In this document: positions 8,740-17,705 of the stretch, one piece after another
Layout: the number at the start of each line of letters is the position of its first letter
How positions within the stretch are numbered: position 1 is the first letter of the stretch
NCBI RefSeq assembly: GCF_003026285.1
Contig: NZ_PYOD01000001.1
Location: 124,001-188,000, forward strand
Source: Photobacterium profundum
GTDB taxonomy: Bacteria > Pseudomonadota > Gammaproteobacteria > Enterobacterales > Vibrionaceae
Direction of reading: 5' to 3'
DNA: 64,000 nt
Program-made: the position numbers and the translations under genes
Notes under the pieces: generated by a model
What the model was told of the DNA's origin: nothing
Seen by the model: only the letters and a program-made list of their open reading frames with translations
Databases searched by the model: none

Positions 8740-9285
8740 TTAACCAAGTTTTAAATTAGCCAATATGAAATCAACTCTTTCATTAACAGTTCCACATGGC
8801 ACTTCAAGTAATTCATAACCACATTGGATATAAGCTGAAATCATTTCTTTATACGTTTTTACCGCTACGATAAAATCTTGTTTCCGCTCACTATCATTGG
8901 TATAAATCGATTCCCATGGTGGAAAGATAAAAGCCTTTTGATGATATTGAAAACTCGATACAGCGTTCAGCAATTGATCGCTCAAACAAATGCTTTCAAG
9001 GTTTGAATAACCCAAAATATCAACGACACCTCGGTCAAAAAACACCCATTCAACTTCACACTGATTCTGCTGATATGAATCAACTTCAGCCTTAAGCATT
9101 AAATCACGAAAAGATTTTTTATTAGCCCAAGGCAAAGCGTCGCCACCTTGTTCAACTTGAGTGTGGATTACTCTACGACCAACCTCTTCAGAACTTAAGT
9201 AACCCCGTTTTTTAAGCTCGTTGATAACTGTCGTTTTTCCTGATCCGGGTCCACCAGTAAACACTATAAAATTATCTTGATACAA
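8740..9285 (-). CDS. small AAA-type ATPase (AAA_28-like)
   Basis: 181 residues. Walker A GGPGSGKT occupies residues 11-18, followed by TVINELKKRGY and the arginine-rich EEVGRRVIHTQVEQGGDALP. A Walker B-like strand WVFFDRGVVDILGY follows near residue 82. This is the pattern of the AAA_28 family of ATP/GTP-binding proteins, related to nucleotide/nicotinamide kinases, in which the F-DRG motif binds the substrate. Phosphotransfer to a small metabolite is possible but not demonstrated. Single-domain and complete. Confidence 0.8.
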   Translation of the reverse strand: MYQDNFIVFTGGPGSGKTTVINELKKRGYLSSEEVGRRVIHTQVEQGGDALPWANKKSFRDLMLKAEVDSYQQNQCEVEWVFFDRGVVDILGYSNLESICLSDQLLNAVSSFQYHQKAFIFPPWESIYTNDSERKQDFIVAVKTYKEMISAYIQCGYELLEVPCGTVNERVDFILANLKLG

Positions 9286-9340
9286 ACTCTGTCCTAAAAT
9301 TAAACCAAACTGATAATGCCTAATGTGATCTCTAACCTTT

Positions 9341-9874
9341 CTACTTACTTGCTAGCCACTCACTTCGTAGTACGCCATATTTAACAGAATCGTAGTACAC
9401 ACCTTGATGATATCGGACTTTACGTAACCTAGCTTCTTGCTTTAAACCCAGATTTTTAGCACACGCCATCATTCGAGGATTACCCGACCAAGTAGTTAAA
9501 CCAACACGTTCAATTTCCAGCGTATCAAACAAGCAATTAATCCAAGGAATTAAAGCATTGCGACCAATGCCATTTGACCAATAATTAGAATCATATATTA
9601 CGATCCCGATTTCTAGCCAATGCGTCGATTCACATTCCCAGTAGTAACTGACATTACCGACTAGGTTACCGTCTACTTCGATTGCTAACGTTTTATCTCC
9701 TTCGCATAATCGCTTAAAAAGGCCACTTTCAAACTCTAGCTTACTGGGTGTGCTATAAGGGAAATAGGGGCCATTGTATTTGGTCCATTTTTCATCTTGA
9801 GTAATAAGCGCATATAACAATTCAAATTCACTTTTTTGAACTTTCCTTAATACAATATTCTTGTGGTTCAACAT
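9341..9874 (-). CDS. GNAT acetyltransferase (RimJ/RimL type)
   Basis: 177 residues. The order of elements matches GNAT proteins acting on N termini or small amines: IVLRKVQKSEFELLYALI at the start, GNVSYYW (strand 4), HWLEIGIVIYDSNYWSNGIG with the acetyl-CoA binding turn SNGIGRNAL, and the closing N-x-R-M-x-x-A-x-x-x-G-x-x-x-E (NPRMMACAKNLGLKQEA). Unlike E. coli RimJ it ends soon after this helix. Substrate unknown. Confidence 0.85.
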   Translation of the reverse strand: MLNHKNIVLRKVQKSEFELLYALITQDEKWTKYNGPYFPYSTPSKLEFESGLFKRLCEGDKTLAIEVDGNLVGNVSYYWECESTHWLEIGIVIYDSNYWSNGIGRNALIPWINCLFDTLEIERVGLTTWSGNPRMMACAKNLGLKQEARLRKVRYHQGVYYDSVKYGVLRSEWLASK

Positions 9875-10006
9875 TCCCGCCTTCCATTACTTGTCGATTT
9901 CAAATGTTTGGTCGTAAACAATACCAGCTAGAAGGTATCTTCTATATAAAATCAATCACTTAAAACCAAAAATGAAGCCGGCCTATTTTTTTTAACTTTT
10001 AACCTA

Positions 10007-10468
10007 TTAGAATCTACGTAAAATTCGTGCTGGGTTACCGGCATAAACACCTTTTTCGGTAATATCTTTGGTTACCACGCTACCTGCACCAATAACAACA
10101 CCGTCACAAATACTAACGGGTAAAACAGTTGCATTAGAGCCAATAGTTACATTGTCACCAATTTGGGTTCGACCCCAACTATCTGGATTAGCGTTAGGCT
10201 TACCGTCTTTGAATAAATCGTTGGCAAACATAACACCATGCCCAACAAAACAATCAGAACCAATTTTTACGAACTCACAAATAAAAGTGTGCGACTGAAT
10301 TTTAGTTCGAAACCCAATGGATGTGTTCTTTTGAATTTCGACAAAAGGGCCAACGAAAACATCGTCAGCCAGTGAACAACCATACACATTTGAAGGCTCA
10401 ACAATCGTAACATTATCACCACAATCGACATCTACAATACGTGCTTTTAAAATTCTAGGGCTACCCAT
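10007..10468 (-). CDS. hexapeptide-repeat (left-handed beta-helix) acyltransferase
   Basis: 153 residues almost entirely made of hexapeptide turns ([LIV]-G-x-x repeats): VFVGPFVEIQ, IGSDCFVGHGVMFAN, IGDNVTIGSNATVLPVSICD, GVVIGAGSVVTKDI and the family terminus VYAGNPARILR. It resembles WbbJ/WbpD/DapH-type acetyltransferases that modify sugar nucleotides in O-antigen pathways. His in GHGVMF is the likely catalytic base. No sugar biosynthetic genes lie nearby, so the substrate is unknown. An alternative is an N-acetyltransferase fragment of a larger cluster. Confidence 0.85.
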   Translation of the reverse strand: MGSPRILKARIVDVDCGDNVTIVEPSNVYGCSLADDVFVGPFVEIQKNTSIGFRTKIQSHTFICEFVKIGSDCFVGHGVMFANDLFKDGKPNANPDSWGRTQIGDNVTIGSNATVLPVSICDGVVIGAGSVVTKDITEKGVYAGNPARILRRF

Positions 10469-10578
10469 ATATCCTCCAAAATATAACGTCTGCTAGAAAG
10501 AGTGTCACAACAAACTGACCAAACACGCTGAACTTCAGACCAAAGATACTTAATGAAATTAGCATCGTTCGATTGTTA

Positions 10579-11031
10579 TTAATCGATTTCCACTCGCATT
10601 AATTCTGATGGTTTATTGTCTACAAAGTAATGCCAGACATGATCATATAATACCTTTTGACCAGGAAATGCAGCTAGTTCCTTCGCTTCATTTAGAGTGC
10701 ACCATTTATATTCCGTATGCTCGTGATTAATAATTACGGATTGATTCGGTTTACAGTAAATAACGAATACAGGAATAACTTCTATTGTATTGAGGTTGTT
10801 TTCGTAGAATTGTTCTAAATATTGCCCATTGTATAAGTCTCCCACATCAATTTGAGTTTCTTCTTTAAACTCTCTGATGATGGTTTGCCAACCTAGCTCA
10901 TTACTTTCAACCGTTCCAGCAACATGGCACCAGAAACCACCCTTTGTTCTTTTCATCAAAAGGATCTTCGTCTGATCATTCACCTTAGATAAGGCAATAC
11001 CCGAAACGACAGCACATCTAACAGGGATCAT
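10579..11031 (-). CDS. Nudix hydrolase
   Basis: 150 residues. A full Nudix box is visible near residues 39-61: G-x5-E-x7-REFKEET-x-I (GTVESNE ... REFKEET). It splits nucleoside diphosphates linked to another moiety, with the Glu residues of the box binding Mg. The overall length and an early start, VRCAVVSGIAL, fit the NudB/MutT-like branch, and the protein is complete. Substrate not predictable. Confidence 0.9.
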   Translation of the reverse strand: MIPVRCAVVSGIALSKVNDQTKILLMKRTKGGFWCHVAGTVESNELGWQTIIREFKEETQIDVGDLYNGQYLEQFYENNLNTIEVIPVFVIYCKPNQSVIINHEHTEYKWCTLNEAKELAAFPGQKVLYDHVWHYFVDNKPSELMRVEID

Positions 11032-11197
11032 TTATTATTCCTCATTGTTTATTGAGAATCGGCAAACGCTAGCCAAAATGGGAACAGCGACAAACCAGTG
11101 TCAGACAAGATCAACACCTCGCGGTACAGAAGTATGTTAAATCTTTTGGTCTACAAAACAACATTCGAACAAGATGATGTATAAATAACGTTTGTAT

Positions 11198-11590
11198 TTA
11201 ACGTAGAAGTTCGTTTTGGGCTTCTTTGAGTTCATCCATCGCGTCTTGCAGCTTTCTCTCTTTCTTTTCTATTTTGTTGGTGTTTCCTTTTTCTTTTGCT
11301 TCATTTAACTCTTGTTCTCTTTTCGCTACTCTCTCCTTTTTTTCAGCTATTCTCTCCTTCTGCTCTTCTCTTAGCGATTCCTCTGTACAGTTTTCATTTA
11401 CTCTTTGTAATGCCGTTTCTAAACCTGCTAAACGATGTTTATTTCCATATTCCTTTGCATATTTTATTTGCGTTTTTATCTCCTCTTTTTTAGCTTCACA
11501 ACCTGTTAGCTGAGCCGCATGCGCTGTGGATGACAAAGCGAGAAGAAATGAGAGTGTTACAGCTGTAATAACTTTATTTTTCATATTCAT
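11198..11590 (-). CDS. DUF1090 (YqjC-like) periplasmic protein
   Basis: 130 residues. Signal peptide (VITAVTLSFLLALSSTAHA, cleavage about residue 25), then LTGCEAKKEEIKTQIKYAKE and the conserved second Cys (RVNENCTEE), followed by a long charged coiled coil (KERIAEKKERVAKREQELNEA). This is the DUF1090 layout: two Cys that can pair and a basic/acidic helical hairpin. E. coli YqjC is the reference; its function is poorly known. The minus strand reads as a separate transcription unit. Confidence 0.85.
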   Translation of the reverse strand: MNMKNKVITAVTLSFLLALSSTAHAAQLTGCEAKKEEIKTQIKYAKEYGNKHRLAGLETALQRVNENCTEESLREEQKERIAEKKERVAKREQELNEAKEKGNTNKIEKKERKLQDAMDELKEAQNELLR

Positions 11591-11605
11591 TATCCTATTT
11601 TTGAA

Positions 11606-11764
11606 CTATTCTCGAGTTACTAATGGGGGTAAATCAATTTCACCTTGCTTACGCAACCAAATTAAATGCTCATCGTAGTCCTCTTTATTAGCAGCCCCAT
11701 GCTGACATAATTTTTTATAAATAGAAGCAACAAAAATATCAGCTATTGAAAATCCTTCCCAACA
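11606..11764 (-). pseudogene. possible C-terminal gene remnant
   Basis: A 52-codon open frame begins right after a stop and lacks a usable start. It reads protein-like (FSIADIFVASIYKKLCQHG ... DEHLIWLRKQGEIDLPPLV). Its composition and codon use are unlike random shadows, but I do not recognise the family. It may be a decayed gene end in the accessory stretch. Confidence 0.4.
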
Positions 11765-12095
11765 TCAAAGTTTGAGGTTTTCATAGTTTAGAAGACAGTT
11801 TATCTAAGCATTGTGTAATCCGTGTTAGGCAAGATCCGTAGACACAGTGATGAACATAAATGAGTGTGACATAGCAACAAACCATACAAAGCCAACCATT
11901 TATTGTATGCTTTTCAAGGCAAGCTTGCTCTATTTCATTTCATTCCTACAGGGCATATCTGTTTATCATTGAACGCGCTTCTCAAATAAAAATACATCTA
12001 TTTTTCATATTGTTCATTAGATGGCATAAATACCATGAATGCATTGTGTTGTACTACACATAAGTAGAATAAAACTCAATAGAAGGATTTATGGT
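11765..12095. other. intergenic region upstream of the DUF3103 gene
   Basis: About 330 bases with no convincing gene. It must contain the promoter of the secreted protein at 12096. No motif could be assigned. Confidence 0.4.
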
Positions 12096-13313
12096 ATGAA
12101 TATAGCGCTACCTTTAGCTATTACTGCTGGCATACTCTCTGCAAGTGTAACTGCAGCGCCGGTGTCTAATACACAATTAGCTCCCACTCTAGATAAATCA
12201 AGCTCAGCATCACCAACAATGGTATCGGTTACGGAATCAAAACGTGCGCTGGCATTGAGCTTGAGCCAACAATACACACAACTTGCACCTGTACTTCATG
12301 AAGAGATCAGCCAGTACCAATTGAATGCGCCACTCAATGAATTAAAACGTAGTAAGCGTGCTGCCCCTTTTGCACGTTCGATGGTGGCGATGGATGAGAC
12401 GTTACGAGTAGATAAAGGCATCGAAGATTATACCGATACCATTATGGAATTACGTTTGGCTGATAAAACTATGTTGGCACGCTGGCAAGCGGGACAATCT
12501 CCACTGTTTGCATGGGAGCCAGAAGGCAACGATAAAAACTGGAGTTATATCGAAGCCTACGATATCGACGGTAACATTCACTTATTGGATGTATATAATG
12601 TGCCTGATCGCCCCGTACTCGTTGTTGATACAAACTCGCGAAAAGAGTTGAAAGCTGGCATTAAAGCGATGAACGATGAAATCCAGCGCTTACAAAGTTT
12701 AAACAGTGAAAATATCGCACCAAAACCCATGCCACTTCAATCCCGTTCTATGGCTGAGAGTACGTTTAATACACAAGCAAGCACACCAAGTATATCGACT
12801 ACTGTACTCAAGAAAATTCGTCTCAAAGATGATCATGAACCTTGGATTTCAGGAAAAGCTGAAATATACGCGATTGTGACAGGCGTGAATCCTAGCCGTG
12901 ACGAGCCAGTATTAGATATTATTGATATGCCATATTTGGACTACAGCGAAACCGATTATTCACCGAATCAAGTAATGATCTATTGGCAACGTTACCGTTG
13001 GTCTGCGGCTGATATGCTATTAATGGAGAAAGATGACGGCACCAATTATAAGGATTTAGCACGTACTTTGTTAGAAGTGGCGACAACTGCCTTAAAAGCG
13101 ATTCCTGATCCTGAAGTGCAAGCGTATGCGATTATTCCACAACTGACAGGAAAAGTTTTAGAAGCAATTCCAGATAGCTGGGCAACAAATGATGATGACT
13201 TTGTCGATGTATTTTACACTTTGCGTCAAGGCACTATGTACAACGACTACTCTGCTGCGGGTAATAATGTCACAGCAACTTTTGCACCATTAACGATTGA
13301 TCCTACTCAGTAA
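12096..13313 (+). CDS. secreted DUF3103-family protein
   Basis: 405 residues from the ATG at 12096, chosen because AGAAGG ends nine bases upstream and because it begins a proper signal peptide (NIALPLAITAGILSASVTAA). A longer reading from 12039 lacks a ribosome site. The mature part (ALALSLSQQYTQLAPVLHEE and QYQLNAPLNELKRS at the start; later FAWEPEGNDKNW and a C-terminal domain) fits the DUF3103 family of secreted Vibrionaceae/Shewanella proteins of unknown role. Residues about 245-300 (LKKIRLKDDHEPWISGKAEI, YAIVTGVN) look like a beta-sandwich strand set. No enzyme motif stands out. Confidence 0.8.
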   Translation: MNIALPLAITAGILSASVTAAPVSNTQLAPTLDKSSSASPTMVSVTESKRALALSLSQQYTQLAPVLHEEISQYQLNAPLNELKRSKRAAPFARSMVAMDETLRVDKGIEDYTDTIMELRLADKTMLARWQAGQSPLFAWEPEGNDKNWSYIEAYDIDGNIHLLDVYNVPDRPVLVVDTNSRKELKAGIKAMNDEIQRLQSLNSENIAPKPMPLQSRSMAESTFNTQASTPSISTTVLKKIRLKDDHEPWISGKAEIYAIVTGVNPSRDEPVLDIIDMPYLDYSETDYSPNQVMIYWQRYRWSAADMLLMEKDDGTNYKDLARTLLEVATTALKAIPDPEVQAYAIIPQLTGKVLEAIPDSWATNDDDFVDVFYTLRQGTMYNDYSAAGNNVTATFAPLTIDPTQ

Positions 13314-13365
13314 CTCACTGACATCGACTAGCTGTTGGTAATCATTAACGATGCTTACTACGAAT

Positions 13366-13390
13366 GAAGGCCTACATTGGTAGGCTTTCA
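13366..13390. terminator. bidirectional terminator hairpin
   Basis: Stem GCCTAC-attg-GTAGGC at 13370-13385, extended by A/T pairs (AAG and TTT). It lies between two genes that converge, so it can serve both. Confidence 0.65.
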
Positions 13391-13423
13391 CTCACTCGCT
13401 GGCTATCACATGTGTAGTTCATT

Positions 13424-14893
13424 TTATTCATCCATCATGTTTTGGATTAACTCGGCCAGCCGTTTTATCGCTATTTCTTCTGACTCTGAACATTCAAACG
13501 ACGAATTAAGCCGAAAACAATGATTAAACTGTTTACTCGCAGAGAACATTTTCCCTGGCGCAATACTAATATTGTCTTTCAACGCGCGCTGGTATAACTC
13601 TGTCGCATCTAAATGCTCCGGCAATTCAGCCCATAAAAAATACCCACCTTCTGAGTAATTAACACTCACGTTAGGAGGAAAATAAGAACGTAGCAACTGC
13701 CACATTGCGAATTTACGCTGTTCCAGTTTTCTTCTCAGCTGACGTAAATGGTTTTCATAGTTGCGAGTAGATAGGTATTTAGCAAGGGCTAGTTGAATGG
13801 GAGCACTGGCAGACAATGTACTCATCAATTGAAGTTTTTGAATGGGCAGTGCCATTTTCCCTGCAGCCACCCAACCAATTCGAAAACCTGCAACCAAAGA
13901 CTTAGAAAAAGATGAGCAATGCATCGTCATACCTTGCTGATCAAATGCTTTTGCTGGCAATGGCTTTTGTCCACCAAAATACAGTTCACTATATACATCA
14001 TCTTCAATAAGGAAGACGTTGTACTTTGCCAGCAACTCAATCAAACGCTTCTTTTTATCATTCGACAAAGTGCACCCCAAAGGATTTTGGTGATTTGTCA
14101 TCAACCAACAGGCTTTTACCGAGTGAGATTGTAACGCCTTTTCAAGTGAATCAAGATCTATCCCATCTTGAGGATGGGTTCTAACTGATAGTGCACGTAA
14201 ATTAAGCCTTTGGAGCGATTGTAATGCGCCATAAAAGGTAGGCGATTCCACCACAACCCAGTCTCCAGCCTGAGTTACTGCTTGAAGACTCAAATTCAAC
14301 GCTTCAAGCGCACCTGCAGTGATCACTATCTCTTCTGGATGCACACTTATCCCTTGTGCCGCATACCGTTTGGCAATGAGCTGACGTAACTCTTCATTCC
14401 CAGGAGGTAGGTTATCTAACGCACTTGATGTTGGCATGGTACGCGCAGCTGCCATAAGCGATTTATTTACTTGATGTCGAGGATATAGTTTCGGGTCGGG
14501 ATATACAGAGCCGAAATCGACAATATACGGTGTTCTATTCGCTTGTAAAACCTCAAAAATAAAATCATTAATATCAATGTTTTCAGTTGTCTGAACCGTC
14601 ACATCTAAAGTTTTAGCACTCAAGTATTGAACTTTGGGGGCGACAAAATACCCCGACCGAGCATGAGAAACGATCCATCCTTGGCTTTCTAGTACCTGAT
14701 AAGCATGCAGCACCGTCATTAGGCTCATACCTGAAACCTCAGTCTGCTTTCGTAACGAAGGAAGCTTATCTCCTACTTTCCAAATTTCATTTTGGATTTG
14801 ATCACGAATTTGCTCTACAAGATTTTCATATTTAGCCAACGCAACAACACCTTCTATTCCCGAGTCTCGGCACAATAGCACCAAACATCTCAT
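13424..14893 (-). CDS. MocR-type regulator (GntR HTH + aminotransferase fold)
   Basis: 489 residues. An N-terminal winged helix of GntR type (residues about 20-90: LVEQIRDQIQ, GDKLPSLRKQ, SLMTVLHAYQVLESQGWIVS, ARSGYFVAP) is fused to a fold-type I PLP aminotransferase-like domain. The PLP lysine sits in SSFSKSLVAGFRIGW, and the upstream ITAGALEALNLSL, NHQNPLGC and EDDVYSELYF motifs are all present. MocR proteins sense PLP or amine/amino-acid ligands and regulate neighbours. This gene diverges from deoC-aox across 147 bases, so these are its likely targets. The true start is uncertain: the first 17 codons read unlike the family, and a TTG (Leu20, ahead of AKYENLVEQ) lies after GAAGG. Confidence 0.88.
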   Translation of the reverse strand: MRCLVLLCRDSGIEGVVALAKYENLVEQIRDQIQNEIWKVGDKLPSLRKQTEVSGMSLMTVLHAYQVLESQGWIVSHARSGYFVAPKVQYLSAKTLDVTVQTTENIDINDFIFEVLQANRTPYIVDFGSVYPDPKLYPRHQVNKSLMAAARTMPTSSALDNLPPGNEELRQLIAKRYAAQGISVHPEEIVITAGALEALNLSLQAVTQAGDWVVVESPTFYGALQSLQRLNLRALSVRTHPQDGIDLDSLEKALQSHSVKACWLMTNHQNPLGCTLSNDKKKRLIELLAKYNVFLIEDDVYSELYFGGQKPLPAKAFDQQGMTMHCSSFSKSLVAGFRIGWVAAGKMALPIQKLQLMSTLSASAPIQLALAKYLSTRNYENHLRQLRRKLEQRKFAMWQLLRSYFPPNVSVNYSEGGYFLWAELPEHLDATELYQRALKDNISIAPGKMFSASKQFNHCFRLNSSFECSESEEIAIKRLAELIQNMMDE

Positions 14894-15040
14894 CTGTTAT
14901 ACATAAAACAGCCATTTCTGTATCTATTATAGTTTTCAGTCTGTTCTTATAATCACCCTACTTTCATTTTGAACCGAAGACTATTTCAGGTCTTGGGTAA
15001 CACATCAATCTGCTAAAAAATAACTGAATAGGAAATATCT
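14894..15040. promoter_or_regulatory. divergent promoter region mocR / deoC
   Basis: 147 bases between two divergent starts. MocR regulators usually bind direct repeats in just such regions. I see TATAATC near 14948-14954 as a possible -10 element for the plus strand but no certain operator. Confidence 0.4.
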
Positions 15041-15814
15041 ATGAGTAACCTAAAAACAGTAGCACTACGCGCACTTAAATTAATGGATCTGACAACTTTA
15101 AACGATGATGACACAGATGAAAAAATAATCGAATTGTGTAAAAACGCTAAAACAGCCGCTGGTAATACGGCGGCAATATGTATCTACCCTCGCTTTATTC
15201 CTGCAGCCAAGAAACAGTTACGCTTACAAGGTACACCAGACATTCGTATTGTAACTGTCACTAACTTCCCTCACGGGAATGACGATATCGACATTGCTGT
15301 TGCTGAAACTAAAGCCGCAATTATGTACGGTGCTGATGATGTAGACGTCGTATTCCCATACCGTGCTCTAATTGCCGGAAATGAAAACGTCGGCTTTGAA
15401 CTTGTTAAGCAGTGTAAAGCAGTCTGTGGTGAGACTCTTTTGAAAGTCATTATCGAATCTGGTGAGCTAAAAACTAATGCACTGATCAAAAAAGCGTCTG
15501 AGATTTCAATCAAAGCAGGCGCTGACATCATCAAAACATCTACAGGTAAAGTACCCGTTAATGCAACTCCAGAAGCTGCCGAAATTATGTTATCGGTAAT
15601 CAAAGACATGGGCGTTGAAAAAACGGTTGGCTTCAAGGCATCTGGCGGTGTACAAACCACTGAAGAAGCGAAAATATACTTGGATATGGTTGATGACATT
15701 TTTGGGGCTGAATGGGCAGACGAAATGCACTACCGTTTTGGAGCGTCTAGCTTACTAACCAACCTACTTTATACGCTGGGAGAAGGTGAAAAAGTACTAG
15801 AAAGCAGTTATTAG
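15041..15814 (+). CDS. deoC: deoxyribose-phosphate aldolase
   Basis: 257 residues, the usual length. Reversible aldol cleavage of 2-deoxyribose 5-phosphate to glyceraldehyde 3-phosphate and acetaldehyde. The Schiff-base lysine is Lys165 in [36 protein letters not shown] and [10 protein letters not shown] are all in place. RBS AGGA precedes the ATG. It is not in the usual deoABD context: it is first of a likely two-gene unit with an alternative oxidase and divergent from a MocR regulator. Acetaldehyde or aldehyde disposal may be the local theme, but that is inference. Confidence 0.97.
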   Translation: MSNLKTVALRALKLMDLTTLNDDDTDEKIIELCKNAKTAAGNTAAICIYPRFIPAAKKQLRLQGTPDIRIVTVTNFPHGNDDIDIAVAETKAAIMYGADDVDVVFPYRALIAGNENVGFELVKQCKAVCGETLLKVIIESGELKTNALIKKASEISIKAGADIIKTSTGKVPVNATPEAAEIMLSVIKDMGVEKTVGFKASGGVQTTEEAKIYLDMVDDIFGAEWADEMHYRFGASSLLTNLLYTLGEGEKVLESSY

Positions 15815-15828
15815 TCGCATCTTTTTCG

Positions 15829-15846
15829 GTGGCATTATTGCCACTT
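15829..15846 (+). terminator. intercistronic hairpin deoC-aox
   Basis: GTGGCA-ttat-TGCCAC between deoC and aox. There is no T run after the stem, so it is more likely an mRNA-stabilising or attenuating hairpin than a full terminator. Confidence 0.45.
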
Positions 15847-15865
15847 AAAAACAGGAGGATCACAC

Positions 15866-16501
15866 ATGTCTGATTTTGAATTAAAACACAGAACCGCCTC
15901 TAAACTCTCTGAGCACGTTGCGTATAAAATAACGCAATGCCTCAAGTTTCTTTTAAATATATTCTATGGAACAAAATACGCAAAACGTGCTGTAATTTTG
16001 GAAACCATTGCCGCTGTACCGGGGATGGTAGCAGGCATGTTTAATCATCTAAAAGCTTTACGCCGAATGAAAGATGATGAAGGATGGATCCGTGAATTAT
16101 TGGATGAAGCAGAAAATGAGAGAATGCATCTGATGATATTTTTAAATATTGCTAAACCTAGCTGGGTTGAACGTGCATTAGTACTGATTGGCCAAGGTGC
16201 TTTCATTGTGGTGTATAGCCTGATTTATCTGCTGTCGTCTAAAATTGCGCATCGTGTAGTTGGGTATTTTGAAGAAGAAGCCTGTAAAAGCTACACTGAA
16301 TATCTGAGTAAAATCGATGCAGGTGAAGTAGAAAATGTGGCCGCCCCGAAAATTGCCATCGAGTATTACCAGTTGCCGTTAGATGCCATGTTGCGAGATG
16401 TAATCGTAAAAATACGCAATGATGAAGCCAAACACCACGACCAAAACCATTTCTTCGCCGATGCGTACGAAAACTACAACCTACCAGAACATCAGAACTA
16501 A
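15866..16501 (+). CDS. aox: alternative oxidase (cyanide-insensitive quinol oxidase)
   Basis: 211 residues. Carries all four diiron signatures: LETIA (Glu46), NERMHL (Glu85, His88), FEEEAC (Glu137 region) and RNDEAKHHDQNHFFAD (Glu187, His190/191). AOX is a monotopic inner-membrane enzyme that passes electrons from ubiquinol to oxygen without pumping protons. The hydrophobic segment GAFIVVYSLIYLLSS at about 111-125 is the membrane-embedded hairpin region. The protein is shorter than plant enzymes, as bacterial ones are. In Aliivibrio fischeri aox is known to be induced by nitric oxide through NsrR; no NsrR site could be assigned here. AGGAGG directly precedes the start. Confidence 0.95.
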   Translation: MSDFELKHRTASKLSEHVAYKITQCLKFLLNIFYGTKYAKRAVILETIAAVPGMVAGMFNHLKALRRMKDDEGWIRELLDEAENERMHLMIFLNIAKPSWVERALVLIGQGAFIVVYSLIYLLSSKIAHRVVGYFEEEACKSYTEYLSKIDAGEVENVAAPKIAIEYYQLPLDAMLRDVIVKIRNDEAKHHDQNHFFADAYENYNLPEHQN

Positions 16502-16523
16502 TTGTTCTTTATTGACACCGAAA

Positions 16524-16553
16524 AATTTCCCCAGCAATTACGCTGGGGAAATT
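16524..16553. terminator. bidirectional intrinsic terminator
   Basis: Perfect 12-base stem: AATTTCCCCAGC at 16524-16535 and GCTGGGGAAATT at 16542-16553, loop of six. The genes on both sides converge on it (aox from the left, the symporter from the right). Confidence 0.85.
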
Positions 16554-16584
16554 ATCGTTAACTGCAACATTAGCTGTTAATACT

Positions 16585-17523
16585 TTACGGTTTGATTGTT
16601 TTAACAGAGTCGTTAACGTCGCCTTTTTTTGCCCAGTAACCTGCCAGCAAAGAGCCTGAAATATTATGCCATACAGAGAAAATAGTGCCTGGCACAGCTG
16701 CAACTGGCGTAAAAAACTTCATCGCTAGCGCAGCGGCTAATCCTGAGTTTTGTAAACCTACTTCAAATGCCACGGTACGACTAATCGTTTCGTTAAACCC
16801 ACACAGGCGACAACAAAAATAACCCGCAAACAGCCCGATACTATTATGTAAAATAACTGCTATCGCAATCATTGGGCCAAGTGTTTTGAGGTTGCCTACA
16901 TTCAATGCCACCACAATAGAAATAACAATCACAATCGCAGCCATTGAAATAAGAGGTAAAATTGAAGATATTTTTTCAATATGTTTTCGCGCTACAACAT
17001 TAATCACCACCCCAAGGCCTACAGGTAGTAATACTATTTTAACTAAACTAATTAGCATTGCCCCTACAGGTACATCAACCGATTGCCCAACATATAACTC
17101 AACAAGAAATGGGGTTAACACCACCCCAAGTAAAGTTGAGATCGCTGTCATTGAAATCGATAACGCCACATTACCTTTGGCTAAATAAGCCATAACGTTG
17201 GATGAAGTTCCGCCAGCAACACTACCTACCAGCACCATACCAACCGTCAATTCGCTATCAAACCCCATAGCAAGGCTTATCAATAAGGCAACAATGGGCA
17301 TCACCGAAAATTGCAATAAAACACCAACTCCAATCGCGATCTTATGCTTTGCCACATTAACAAAGTCACTTGGTGTTAAACTGACACCCATCGCCAGCAT
17401 AATAATGGTCAGTAATGGCACTATTTGTGTTTTTAAACCAACAAATAGTGTTGGCTGTACCATCGCTATAACCGAAAAGAGCAGCGCCCATGCCGGAAAC
17501 AGTTGTGTGATTCTCCCTATCAT
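16585..17523 (-). CDS. bile acid:sodium symporter family transporter
   Basis: 312 residues, about ten predicted membrane helices. Family marks: MGVSLTPSDFVNV, GSVAGGTSSNVMAYLAKGNV (the conserved TM4 G-G-x-x-S-N crossover) and the second crossover EVGLQNSGLAAALA. The BASS family (YocS/PanS type) exports or imports organic anions such as pantoate, bile acids or keto acids with sodium. Substrate unknown. It is convergent with aox and shares its terminator; upstream lies only a transporter fragment. Confidence 0.9.
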   Translation of the reverse strand: MIGRITQLFPAWALLFSVIAMVQPTLFVGLKTQIVPLLTIIMLAMGVSLTPSDFVNVAKHKIAIGVGVLLQFSVMPIVALLISLAMGFDSELTVGMVLVGSVAGGTSSNVMAYLAKGNVALSISMTAISTLLGVVLTPFLVELYVGQSVDVPVGAMLISLVKIVLLPVGLGVVINVVARKHIEKISSILPLISMAAIVIVISIVVALNVGNLKTLGPMIAIAVILHNSIGLFAGYFCCRLCGFNETISRTVAFEVGLQNSGLAAALAMKFFTPVAAVPGTIFSVWHNISGSLLAGYWAKKGDVNDSVKTIKP

Positions 17524-17705
17524 CTTTCTTCCTTTTTTTATTTTATCTATTATTTAACGTTGTTAATAATATTCCACACAACAGTAATGAATTATACATG
17601 CCAACAGCTATTCCCTACTTACGGCTATCTTAATCATTAAAAGTAAGCATCCTGGCTTTCCTGTATGAAACTTTAGAATTAAAACCCTGCAAATAGCAAA
17701 AATAA

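Noticed and set aside
6300..11765. Integron cassette array
   Set aside because: Gene content and orientation fit, but the gaps lack recognisable attC (R' and R'' core) sites, and no integrase gene was seen. Kept only as a finding about cassette-like content.
17198..17557. 119-residue plus-strand frame inside the symporter gene
   Set aside because: It is the antisense of a membrane protein gene; the hydrophobic pattern is a shadow.
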